Assembly: GCA_012036325.1 (NCBI GenBank)
Contig: JAAUPC010000212.1
Location: 1-6,287 of the forward strand
DNA from: Paracoccaceae bacterium
GTDB lineage: Bacteria; Pseudomonadota; Alphaproteobacteria; Rhodobacterales; Rhodobacteraceae
DNA: 6,287 bases
Direction of reading: 5' to 3'
Shown: piece by piece, positions 1-6,045 of the stretch
Layout: every line of letters begins with the position of its first letter
Position numbering within the stretch: the first letter of the stretch is position 1
Program-made: the position numbers and the translations under genes
The notes under the pieces: generated by a model
Seen by the model: only the letters and a program-made list of their open reading frames with translations
Told to the model about the DNA's origin: nothing
Databases searched by the model: none

Positions 1-230
1 CCATTTGGCTTGAATGTACTTCCCCTTCAACTAGTTCTCGATGCCGACAGTTGGGACTCGTCGGTCTTTGACCCCTACCGCCAACTCATAGCATTCAGTG
101 GATCACCCTCGGCCGAAGAGGGACATCAAAAGCTCGCCGGGCTCTACAAGGCCTTTCGTGACTCCATCTTGGCCATGAAGAGCCGCGAGTTCTTCGTCGA
201 CCACGAGAACACCGTTTTCCTCACCGCGCA
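1..230 (+). CDS. Unrecognised coding fragment, open at left edge
   Basis: The frame starting at base 1 is open from the window edge and formally runs to a stop at 346-348, but I trust it as coding only to about 230. Between about 120 and 230 nearly every third codon position is G or C while first positions are about half G/C, which is the pattern of a plus-strand gene in a high-GC genome. The first 100 bases show the bias less clearly. The peptide is hydrophilic, with segments such as EEGHQKLAGLYKAFRDSI and MKSREFFVDHENTVFL, and has no signal peptide, membrane segment or motif I can name. After about 230 the codon bias flips to the opposite strand, so the natural C-terminus of this protein is probably missing. 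A TTG at 10 could be read as a start, but the frame is open upstream and no ribosome site is visible, so it is more likely internal. Function unknown. Confidence 0.4.
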
Positions 231-405
231 CGGTGAAGCGGCGATCGACGCCCGAGAAGGCAGCCAGGCCCCGCGCCGCCGCCGGAAAATTCTTCTTGGG
301 CTCGGGCGGTTTGTCCTCAGCCTTCGCGGGTTCCGGCTCGTGCTTTGAGACCTTGAATGAGGCGAGCCAGGCGTCCAAATCTTCGCGGGTGATCCGGTTG
401 CGCGC
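230..405 (-). pseudogene. Minus-strand coding fragment, weak excisionase-like HTH end
   Basis: In this stretch the G/C bias falls on the codon position that is third when read on the minus strand, the reverse of the stretch before it. The minus reading frame (part of a longer open frame, 103-624) gives a peptide containing RNRITREDLDAWLASF, followed by a Pro/Glu/Lys-rich linker with EPEPAKAEDKPPEPKK. The first part resembles the end of excisionase-type helix-turn-helix domains, which often finish with an arginine-rich wing and a helix of the form RED-LEAWL. The recognition helix itself is not present, because the frame runs into the antisense of the Yip1 gene near 405. It is therefore a fragment cut at both ends. 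The family match rests on about ten residues and is tentative; the strand call is better supported than the identity. Confidence 0.3.
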
Positions 406-941
406 CAGTGTGCGCAGCCTCTTGGCCCTGGGCGTGCCCTTGCCGGCGCGGACTATCGGGCTTTTGCTGATGGCGGTCGCCTCAGCCTTGCTGATGCATC
501 TGGGTTTTCTTCTTTTGCCGCCCACGGATGACCCGATGGCGCTGTTCATGATGGCCAGCCCGCTGCGCGCCGCTGTCGTGCAATGGCTGGTCCTTGCGGC
601 CTCGGTCCTGTTGATCTTTCGCATCGGGCGGTCATGGGGGGGGCAGGGGCAGCTTGCCCGACACGCTTTTGATCGTGGTCTGGCTGCAGGTCATCATGCT
701 GGGGGTGCAGGCGCTGCAACTGGTGGTGTTTCTGCTGGCGCCGGGCCTTGCCGGGATCATCAGCCTTGCGGGGCTGGTGCTGTTCTTCTGGCTTGCGACC
801 AGTTTCATCGCGGAACTGCACGGCTTTGCCTCACGCGGGGCGGTCTTGGGGGGAATTCTGGTGGCAAGCGTCGGGCTGGCTATGGTGCTGGTTCTGGTGC
901 TGACCCTGATCTTGGGGCCGGAGGCCCTTGGCAATGTATGA
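405..941 (+). CDS. YIP1-family integral membrane protein, 5'-truncated and frameshifted
   Basis: This is a multi-spanning inner-membrane protein of the Yip1 type. Such a protein commonly sits between sufD and sufS in Rhodobacteraceae suf operons; its role there is not established. Recognisable sequence begins near 405 (RASVRSLLALGVPLPART). About five hydrophobic segments follow: TIGLLLMAVASALLMHLGFLL, the stretch ending AAVVQWLVLAASVLLIF, LLIVVWLQVIMLGVQALQLV, the stretch with GLVLFFWLATSFIAELHG, and the final AVLGGILVASVGLAMVLVLV. The frame breaks at an eight-G run (636-643): reading seven Gs joins RIGRSWGGRGSLPDTLL seamlessly to the second half, which ends GPEALGNV with TGA at 939-941. The first 15-20 residues and the start codon are missing, replaced by unrelated sequence before 405. 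Its last 8 bases overlap the sufS start, implying translational coupling. The frameshift is more likely a sequencing error than a real lesion. Confidence 0.75.
920..924 (+). promoter_or_regulatory. Ribosome binding site of sufS
   Basis: GGAGG at 920-924 lies 9 bases before the ATG at 934, inside the end of the Yip1 reading frame. It decides the sufS start in favour of 934 over the in-frame TTG at 928, which would sit only 3 bases from it. Confidence 0.8.
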
Positions 942-2160
942 CGTCGCAACCGTGCGCGCCGATTTCCCGATCCTGTCACGGCAGGTGAACGGCAAGCCCT
1001 TGGTCTATCTGGACAACGGCGCTTCGGCGCAGAAGCCGCAGGTCGTGATTGACGCCGTGACGCAAGCCTATTCGATGGAATATGCCAATGTTCATCGTGG
1101 CTTGCACTACCTTTCCAATCTAGCGACCGAGAAGTACGAGGCCGTGCGCGGCACCATCGCGCGCTTTCTGAACGCCGCCAGCGAGGAGGAGATCGTCTTC
1201 ACCTCGGGCACGACCGAGGCGATCAATCTGGTGTCTTACGCCTGGGCCGCGCCACGGCTGCAAGCCGGGGATGAGATCGTGCTGTCGGTGCTGGAGCATC
1301 ACGCCAACATCGTCCCCTGGCATTTCCTGCGCGAACGGCAGGGGGTGGTCCTGAAATGGGTGGAGGTGGATGCCAACGGCGATCTTGACCCGCAGGCGGT
1401 GATTGACGCTATCGGCCCGCGCACCAAACTGGTGGCGGTCACGCATATGTCGAATGTCCTTGGCACGGTGGTTGATGTGGCCGCGATCTGCCGTGGCGCG
1501 CGCGACAAGGGCGTGCCGGTGGTGGTGGACGGCTCACAAGCGGCGGTCCATATGCCCGTCGATGTGCAGGCGCTGGGGTGCGATTTCTACGCGATCACCG
1601 GGCACAAGCTTTACGGGCCGTCAGGGTCGGGTGCGATCTACATCCGGGCTGAGCGGCAGGCCGAGATGCGGCCCTTCCTGGGCGGCGGTGACATGATCCG
1701 CGAAGTGCACCGCGACAGCGTGACGTGGAATGACCCCCCGATGAAGTTTGAGGCGGGAACGCCCGGCATCGTGCAGCAGATCGGGCTGGGTGTCGCGCTG
1801 GACTACATGATGGGCCTTGGCATGGCCAATATCGCCGCGCATGAGCGGGTCTTGCGCGACTATGCGCGCGATCGGCTTTGCGGCCTTAACTGGCTGAACC
1901 TGCAGGGGAATTCGCCCACAAAGGGGGCGATCTTCTCCTTCACGCTGGACGGGGCCGCGCATGCCCATGACATTTCCACGATCCTGGACAAACGCGGCAT
2001 TGCGGTGCGGGCTGGCACCCATTGCGCGATGCCGCTGATGGAGCATCTGGGCGTCACCGCCTCCTGCCGGGCGTCGTTCGGGCTTTATAACACCGTGGAG
2101 GAGGTTGACACCCTCGTTTCGGCGCTGGAGCTTGCCCACGACCTCTTCAGCGAGCGTTAG
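934..2160 (+). CDS. sufS: Cysteine desulfurase SufS (type II)
   Basis: SufS is a cytosolic PLP-dependent enzyme that takes sulfur from L-cysteine, releasing alanine, and holds it as a persulfide for transfer to the SufBCD scaffold during Fe-S cluster assembly. The protein is complete at 408 residues, close to the usual 405-415. Visible signatures are His123 in LEHHAN (stacks on PLP), Asp199 in VVVDGSQA, the Schiff-base lysine Lys225 in ITGHKLYGPSG, the catalytic Cys364 in RAGTHCAMPLME, and Arg379 in SCRASFG (substrate carboxylate). The short loop around the cysteine is that of the SufS/CsdA class rather than IscS/NifS. The start at 934 is chosen for its GGAGG site and because MYDVATVRADFPIL is a typical SufS N-terminus. 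It overlaps the Yip1-like gene by 8 bases, so it is probably the distal gene of a suf operon whose earlier members lie outside. Its TAG overlaps the stop of the opposing protease gene by 3 bases, so no further suf gene follows. Confidence 0.97.
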   Translation: MYDVATVRADFPILSRQVNGKPLVYLDNGASAQKPQVVIDAVTQAYSMEYANVHRGLHYLSNLATEKYEAVRGTIARFLNAASEEEIVFTSGTTEAINLVSYAWAAPRLQAGDEIVLSVLEHHANIVPWHFLRERQGVVLKWVEVDANGDLDPQAVIDAIGPRTKLVAVTHMSNVLGTVVDVAAICRGARDKGVPVVVDGSQAAVHMPVDVQALGCDFYAITGHKLYGPSGSGAIYIRAERQAEMRPFLGGGDMIREVHRDSVTWNDPPMKFEAGTPGIVQQIGLGVALDYMMGLGMANIAAHERVLRDYARDRLCGLNWLNLQGNSPTKGAIFSFTLDGAAHAHDISTILDKRGIAVRAGTHCAMPLMEHLGVTASCRASFGLYNTVEEVDTLVSALELAHDLFSER

Positions 2161-4349
2161 AAGCGAAGGGCGAAGGCCAGCGCGCCAGCGGTATCGGTTT
2201 CTCCGGCGCGATTGCCGAAATTGTCGGAGTGGATGAGCGAGAGCTGCATCTCGACCCCGTCGGCCAGGGCAGTCTGATAGGTCACCTCAAGGTCCAGCTG
2301 GCGGTTTTCGGGGGCGAGGTCGAGCGCCACCGCTTCGAAGCCCGCGGCAAGGCCGGCGCGGCTGACCGGCAAGTACAGGACGGTTTCACCTGATGCGATG
2401 GCAATGGGCATGCCAACGCCAACCGAGAGCCGGTCCCCCTTGGTGAAAAGGTCGCTTTGCCCTGCCGTCAGCTTGACCGCGTCAAACCGGGCAGAGGAGC
2501 TGTCACCCAGCGCCGTGTCGCCGCCAAGATCGGTCAGCCCCATTTCGCCCGAAAGGGCCATGAAGGCGCCGTTGCCAAGGTCCTGCGTCACCCCGAGCGC
2601 GACCGAGGCCATCGCGGCCCCTTCCTCGCCGCCAAGGCTGAGGAGGCCGCCATTGTCGCGCGCAAGTTTCAGGCCAATCTCAACCTTGGTCGGCCCGTCG
2701 GTCAGCGCGCGCGTCAGCGTAAAGCCTAGCGCGCCGTCGCCCTGCGGCATCAGGACAGCCGCTGAAGCGGTGCCATCCGGGGCCGAAAGTTCCAGCACCG
2801 GGCCGGTGAAGGCGGCGAAAGGATCGTCAAGCGCGGCTGGGCTGGCGATGCGTTCGGCCGTCAGATTGCTGCGCAAGGACTTGGCCAGCAAGGCCCCGGC
2901 TTGCGAGCCCGGCCGTGCCCCAGCCGTCAGCGCCGTGCCCGGCATGACAAACCCGGCCGACAGCGCATCCTTCACGGCAAGGTTCGTCGCGGCCAATGAC
3001 ACCTCAACCGCGTCGCCAAGGCCGGAGCCGGTCAGCAGGATGGGGGCATCGACTGCCAAGGACTCTCCCATCGCCGTGGCCATCGCCACGCCGCCGATGG
3101 GCTTTAGCGCGGCCTCGATATCCATGAAGCCGTGGCCATAGATGACGGAGTAGGGTTTATCGAACCCGTTGGCGAGGGTGACCGTGCCATCGGCGTTGAA
3201 GCCGGCAAAGTCAGCGTCGGCCGAGGCAAGAAGACGGATCCGAAGTTCGTGTGGGGAAAGACGGTCGTCCGGCGCGATTGTTGTGTTCGAGAAGGCTTCC
3301 GCCAAAAGGGCCATTGCGCCAGAGATTTGCGGAGCGGCAAAGGACGTGCCGGTCGTCTCTTCAAGGTCAGACCCTGATCCGACGGCGGCGTTCCAGGACC
3401 CATCCGCCACCAGGCACCAGCGCGCGGCTTGCCAGCAGGCTGAGGACAACAAGGTGACGGACTGTACATCGCCATTGACCAGGGTCGGCACGCCATTGAT
3501 TGCTGCGATCCATCCCGCCTCCAGATCATTCTGCAGGACGGGAAGCGCGTCCATCAGGCCAGCGTTCTGTTGGTTTTCATCGTTGGACGCAGCGAAAACC
3601 ACCACTCCGAAGTTTGCGTAGTTTCGAAGCGCGTTGAGGTACTGCTGACCGTCGGGGCTTGCAAAGATTACGTCGAAGTCTGTCTGATTGGCGTAAAGGT
3701 CCAAAAACAGCCAGGAATTGTTCCAAGCGACTGCCCCAAAATCAGTAGCGGTGTTTCCAAGGTCGGTCATGGACTGGTTCGTGGGGTCTTCGTAAGTGCC
3801 AAACAGAACCTGCGCGCCCGGAGCAACGCCGACAAAATCCGGTGAGTTTCCCACCGCGACTGAGGCCACAGACGTGCCATGTTCATCACCACTGTCAGGG
3901 TTGCTGGAAATGGAAACCCTGCCATTCAGCGACGCATGTTCTGGAGTGATATGCTCATCCGTGATGGCGATGAATTGGCCCGCGCCCGTCAGACCTGCGG
4001 CATGTGCAAACGCTGCACCAGAGCTGCGCAGCGGCTCGTTGGTGCCTGAAAGATCTTGAAACCCGGGAATGGTGCGTATCCATTGAAGACCGGCTGCAGT
4101 GTCGACATAGTTCGGTTCATCAAGCAGCGCATCTACATCCTCTGCCGTAACACCATTCGCAGCCGTAAAGGCGTTGGCCAGGAAGCTTGCGTCACTGAAA
4201 ATGGGCGCTTGAAAATCTGGCAGGTAGGAGGCGAGATCAATCTCTTCCTCTCCACCCCCTCCGCAGGCGCTCAACAGCGCCAGCGAGGACAGCGACAGCA
4301 TGAGGGCTGTGGACCGGCGGCGGGGGGGCTGGGGCAGGGCGCGGCGCAT
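2157..4349 (-). CDS. Lipidated subtilisin-like serine protease, probable autotransporter (SphB1/NalP-like)
   Basis: A 730-residue S8 (subtilase) peptidase, probably displayed on or released from the cell surface. The N-terminus is a lipoprotein signal: basic MRRALPQPPRRR, a hydrophobic stretch, then lipobox LSAC with Cys29 as lipidation site, followed by GGGG and an acidic segment. The catalytic triad is visible: Asp131 in FIAITDEHI, His157 in DEHGTSVAS and Ser336 in GTSFAAPQISGAMALL; the oxyanion asparagine is Asn256 in VVFAASND. Cys305 and Cys312 may form a disulfide. From about residue 435 the sequence changes to alternating, Gly/Ala-rich, beta-like segments and ends in phenylalanine (GALAFALRF), as outer-membrane barrels do. 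A lipidated subtilase with a barrel is the arrangement known for NalP and SphB1; the barrel here is inferred from pattern only. The start has AAGGA 8 bases upstream. Passenger DNA is visibly poorer in GC than the two ends of the gene. Substrate unknown. Confidence 0.85.
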   Translation of the reverse strand: MRRALPQPPRRRSTALMLSLSSLALLSACGGGGEEEIDLASYLPDFQAPIFSDASFLANAFTAANGVTAEDVDALLDEPNYVDTAAGLQWIRTIPGFQDLSGTNEPLRSSGAAFAHAAGLTGAGQFIAITDEHITPEHASLNGRVSISSNPDSGDEHGTSVASVAVGNSPDFVGVAPGAQVLFGTYEDPTNQSMTDLGNTATDFGAVAWNNSWLFLDLYANQTDFDVIFASPDGQQYLNALRNYANFGVVVFAASNDENQQNAGLMDALPVLQNDLEAGWIAAINGVPTLVNGDVQSVTLLSSACWQAARWCLVADGSWNAAVGSGSDLEETTGTSFAAPQISGAMALLAEAFSNTTIAPDDRLSPHELRIRLLASADADFAGFNADGTVTLANGFDKPYSVIYGHGFMDIEAALKPIGGVAMATAMGESLAVDAPILLTGSGLGDAVEVSLAATNLAVKDALSAGFVMPGTALTAGARPGSQAGALLAKSLRSNLTAERIASPAALDDPFAAFTGPVLELSAPDGTASAAVLMPQGDGALGFTLTRALTDGPTKVEIGLKLARDNGGLLSLGGEEGAAMASVALGVTQDLGNGAFMALSGEMGLTDLGGDTALGDSSSARFDAVKLTAGQSDLFTKGDRLSVGVGMPIAIASGETVLYLPVSRAGLAAGFEAVALDLAPENRQLDLEVTYQTALADGVEMQLSLIHSDNFGNRAGETDTAGALAFALRF

Positions 4350-4357
4350 GGTGAACG

Positions 4358-4362
4358 TCCTT
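4358..4362 (-). promoter_or_regulatory. Ribosome binding site of the protease gene
   Basis: Read on the minus strand this is AAGGA, 8 bases before the ATG at 4349-4347. It supports the full-length start over Met17, which would remove the basic region of the signal peptide. Confidence 0.6.
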
Positions 4363-4468
4363 ACGAATCTGTGACTTACTACTCGCGTTCAGGTTGGATA
4401 ATTTTCGGTAAAGAAGTCATGTCGTTTTTTCCCCCCGGCGCAGATTTCAGCGCTGGTTTTGCATCGCG

Positions 4469-4503
4469 GGCTGGCCTGGCTGGGTCTTTAGCCAGTGCCA
4501 GTC
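4469..4503. other. Thirteen-base-pair stem-loop
   Basis: The arm 4469-4481 (GGCTGGCCTGGCT) pairs with 4490-4503 (AGCCAGTGCCAGTC), with only T4496 bulged, one G-T pair (4470-4502) and an eight-base loop 4482-4489. No run of T follows on either strand, so it does not look like an intrinsic terminator. It lies upstream of the tRNA promoter and upstream of the protease gene, so it could sit in the protease leader RNA or be a protein binding site. Role unknown. Confidence 0.55.
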
Positions 4504-4519
4504 GCCCATGCCTTTGTCG

Positions 4520-4548
4520 TTGAAACCCCTGGCACCTTCCGCTATGAA
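4520..4548 (+). promoter_or_regulatory. Sigma70-type promoter of tRNA-Arg
   Basis: TTGAAA at 4520-4525 and TATGAA at 4543-4548 are separated by exactly 17 bases. Transcription would start near 4555, only a few bases before the mature tRNA 5' end at 4558, which fits a single-gene tRNA unit with a very short leader. Confidence 0.65.
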
Positions 4549-4557
4549 GCGCCGCAA

Positions 4558-4634
<77 letters not shown>

Positions 4635-4653
4635 ATCCCAAATTGAAATGACC

Positions 4654-4678
4654 AGCGCCCTGTCGTCTTACGGGCGCT
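4654..4678. terminator. GC-rich hairpin between tRNA-Arg and LysR gene ends
   Basis: AGCGCCC (4654-4660) and GGGCGCT (4672-4678) form a perfect 7-bp stem with an 11-base loop. It lies 20 bases after the tRNA on the plus strand and its loop contains the stop codon (TAA, 4670-4668) of the minus-strand LysR gene. It is placed to stop transcription from either side, but there is no clear T tract on either strand, so intrinsic termination is uncertain. Confidence 0.35.
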
Positions 4679-5345
4679 TGTGCGCGCTGTCGCGCCGGAT
4701 GTCGGCCAGCGTCAGGATCGCGTCGACCAGCCGTTGTGCGGCGGGGGTCAGATGTGAGCCGCCGCGCGTGACGATGCTGAACGAGGCGACGGTCAGGCCA
4801 AGGTCGATCGGCAGAGAGACGAAGGGCACCGAGGGGTTGCCGGACAGGCTGTCCACCACCGGTGTCGCCAGGGGGGCGATGGCATCGGTCTGGTTCAGAA
4901 GCGCCAGCGTGAACAGGAAGGATGAGGTTGAAATCCGGCGTTGCGGGATCGGCAAGCGCAACTCGGCCAGGCGAGAGAGGACGGTTTGGGTCAGCAAGGT
5001 CTCATCATCGCCCATCACCCAGTCATGGCGGAGGAGGTCATCCACCGTGATCCGGGGCTGCAGCAAGAGGGGATGGCCACGGCGCACCACAAGGGACAGG
5101 GGTTCGGTGGCAATCTCTTGCGCTTCAAGTTGGTTTTCCCCGGGGCCAAGGCGTGCCAGCGCAAAATCAAGCGCGCCGTCGCGCAGCTGGTCGCAAAGAT
5201 GGACGGACGTGGCCACCATACCTCGGCTCGAAACCCGGGGTGGGCGCGCTGCAGATCGGTCAGGGCGGGCAGGACCAGGCTGAGGCCTATGAGCAAGAGG
5301 ACAACGTTCCCTGCAGCCGCCGGCGCGGCCTGGACAGTTCTGCCC
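4668..5345 (-). CDS. LysR-family regulator, effector-binding part only, frameshifted
   Basis: The minus strand encodes the C-terminal ligand-binding domain of a LysR-type transcription factor. Seen in order are LSLVLPALTDLQRAHPGFRA (entry of the first subdomain), then VHLCDQLRDGALDFALARLG, EPLSLVVRRGHPLLLQPRIT (the usual effector-pocket stretch), DDLLRHDWVMGDDETLLTQ, and the typical end RGGSHLTPAAQRLVDAILTL. The upstream piece is in a different frame from the rest: losing one base near 5222-5226 split HPGFRAEV from MVATSVHLC, and restoring it gives a continuous domain. The winged-helix DNA-binding domain of about 65 residues and the linker helix are absent, because sequence above about 5345 belongs to other proteins. 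The truncation is probably a contig artefact, so the regulated genes, usually divergent neighbours, cannot be inferred. The gene ends 34 bases from the tRNA. Confidence 0.75.
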   Translation of the reverse strand, partial: GQNCPGRAGGCRERCPLAHRPQPGPARPDRSAARPPRVSSRGMVATSVHLCDQLRDGALDFALARLGPGENQLEAQEIATEPLSLVVRRGHPLLLQPRITVDDLLRHDWVMGDDETLLTQTVLSRLAELRLPIPQRRISTSSFLFTLALLNQTDAIAPLATPVVDSLSGNPSVPFVSLPIDLGLTVASFSIVTRGGSHLTPAAQRLVDAILTLADIRRDSAHKRP

Positions 5346-5455
5346 AGAGACCTGGCGCCCGGCCGCCGTGGCGCGGGAAACCGTGAACCGGAAGCCTTCG
5401 AACGTGTGCAGGGTGGTGCCGGCGGCAACAAGGGGTGCGACGACCGGGATCTCGC
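5346..5455 (-). pseudogene. Short fragment resembling SrkA/YihE-type Ser/Thr kinase
   Basis: Read on the minus strand, REIPVVAPLVAAGTTLHTFE then GFRFTV, and after adding one base near 5378-5380, FPRHGGRAPGL. This matches from memory the strand region of bacterial SrkA (YihE, stress-response kinase A, RdoA) proteins, where a VPVAAP stretch is followed by a GF-F-V-P---GGR segment in the N-lobe of the kinase-like fold. Only about 35 residues are present: there is no catalytic loop, no start and no stop. It is flanked by a radical SAM fragment and a LysR fragment, which do not normally fuse with this kinase, so it looks like a misjoined piece. The missing base is an A in the plus-strand GGGAAACC context. 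Identity is from recall only. Confidence 0.4.
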
Positions 5456-5621
5456 GCTCGATGAGCTGCTGGCAGATCGTTTCGACGTGCTTCTTCCGCA
5501 CCGTGAAGACCTGGTCGCGGAAGCAGATCTGCTCCACGCCGAACTCGCGATGCAGCCGTTCGATGTCATCGACGACCTTCGCCGGCGAGCGGAAGAGGAT
5601 CTTCGAGCCGAAGCCGAAGGG
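5456..5621 (-). pseudogene. Fragment of a radical SAM protein (B12-binding type)
   Basis: The minus strand reads PFGFGSKILFRSPAKVVDDI, then ERLHREFGVEQICFRDQVFT, then VRKKHVETICQQLIER. This is the stretch just after the Fe-S cysteine motif in radical SAM enzymes of the cobalamin-binding family: an aromatic/glycine turn, an R-S/P segment, the V-D-I--L---GV helix, the I-F-D--FT strand and the K--V--IC--LI helix. The cluster-binding cysteines (CxxxCxxC) would come immediately before and are missing, as is the remainder of the barrel, so this is a non-functional slice of about 55 residues. It is in one clean frame with good third-position G/C. It starts abruptly inside the phaB reading frame and runs directly into the kinase-like fragment. 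Confidence 0.55.
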
Positions 5622-5628
5622 CCTGAAA

Positions 5629-6020
5629 CACGATGCGCCCGAAGCCGCGCTCGCGCATGCCCGGAAACACTTGATGCGTCATGTTGAAGATGCTGTCCAA
5701 ATCCGCGCGCATCACCTCGCGCCACTGATCCGGCTTCATCTTGTGAAAAAAGCCGTCCCGCGTGATTCCGGCGTTGTTGACAAGAATGTCGGTGGCCCCT
5801 TGCGCCTTCTCGATTTCGGCGACGCCCGCCTTGCAGGCCTCATAATCGCCGACGTCCCATTGAACGCCTTGACGCTGGTCTCGGCCGTGAACGCCTTTGC
5901 TGCCTCGTCATTGCCGGCGTAGGTTGCAGCAACGGTAACGCCCGCTTCCTTCAAGGCCAGCGAGATCGCCCGCCCGATGCCGCGCGTGCCGCCGGTGACG
6001 ATTGCCGTTCTTTTGGTCAT
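5629..6020 (-). CDS. phaB: Acetoacetyl-CoA reductase PhaB, N-terminal half, frameshifted
   Basis: PhaB is a cytosolic NADPH-dependent short-chain dehydrogenase that reduces acetoacetyl-CoA to (R)-3-hydroxybutyryl-CoA for polyhydroxybutyrate synthesis. The start MTKRTAIVTGGTRGIGRAIS carries the TGxxxGxG cofactor motif (residues 10-16). One missing T near 5860-5862 (plus strand) breaks the frame after TSVKAF; restoring it gives KWDVGDYEACKAG, then the structural NNAG motif in DILVNNAGITRDGFFHKMKP, then FNMTHQVFPGMRERGFGRIV. At 5628 the match stops dead: the following residues are not PhaB, and the catalytic Ser-Tyr-Lys part and C-terminus are absent (about 130 of roughly 240 residues remain). 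GGAGGAA lies just before the ATG, and the phaA stop is 25 bases upstream, the usual phaA-phaB operon. FabG is the alternative; the phaA neighbour favours PhaB. Confidence 0.75.
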
Positions 6021-6023
6021 GAC

Positions 6024-6030
6024 TTCCTCC
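6024..6030 (-). promoter_or_regulatory. Ribosome binding site of phaB
   Basis: On the minus strand this is GGAGGAA, its GGAGG core 5 bases from the ATG at 6020-6018. It lies within the 25-base gap after the phaA stop and fixes the phaB start. Confidence 0.7.
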
Positions 6031-6045
6031 CACCCGTTTTTTCCG

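Larger units (their letters stand above)
4350..4557. other. Intergenic region between protease gene and tRNA-Arg
   Basis: These 208 bases separate two divergently read genes and must hold both their promoters. I see the protease ribosome site, a T6-C6 homopolymer pair at about 4425-4436, the long stem-loop at 4469-4503 and the tRNA promoter at 4520-4548. On the minus strand I find no good sigma70 -35/-10 pair for the protease; the AT-rich stretch around 4393-4412 is the likeliest place for one. Open frames across this stretch and the tRNA are spurious. Confidence 0.6.

Noticed and set aside
103..624. A 173-residue minus-strand frame as one complete gene
   Set aside because: Its N-terminal half is exactly antisense to the Yip1 membrane segments and its C-terminal 40 residues are antisense to sequence with plus-strand codon bias. 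Only about 230-405 looks coding on this strand.
233..988. A single 251-residue plus-strand protein
   Set aside because: It mixes antisense of another fragment, the first half of the Yip1 protein and an out-of-frame Gly/Ala-rich tail after the G8 run.
2398..3141. Long plus-strand frames opposite the protease gene, at 2398-3141 and 3169-3621
   Set aside because: They are shadows in GC-rich DNA, rich in Arg, Pro and Ser without motifs, while the minus strand carries a complete protease with its catalytic residues.
4668..5537. A 289-residue LysR protein starting MEQICFRDQ
   Set aside because: The first part is radical SAM and kinase-like sequence and the middle (about 5225-5340) is out of frame for LysR; there is no helix-turn-helix. 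It is an artefact of joined frames.
5346..5621. A novel kinase-radical SAM fusion protein
   Set aside because: Both pieces lack their catalytic motifs, the kinase piece needs a frame correction, and no start or stop frames them as one protein.
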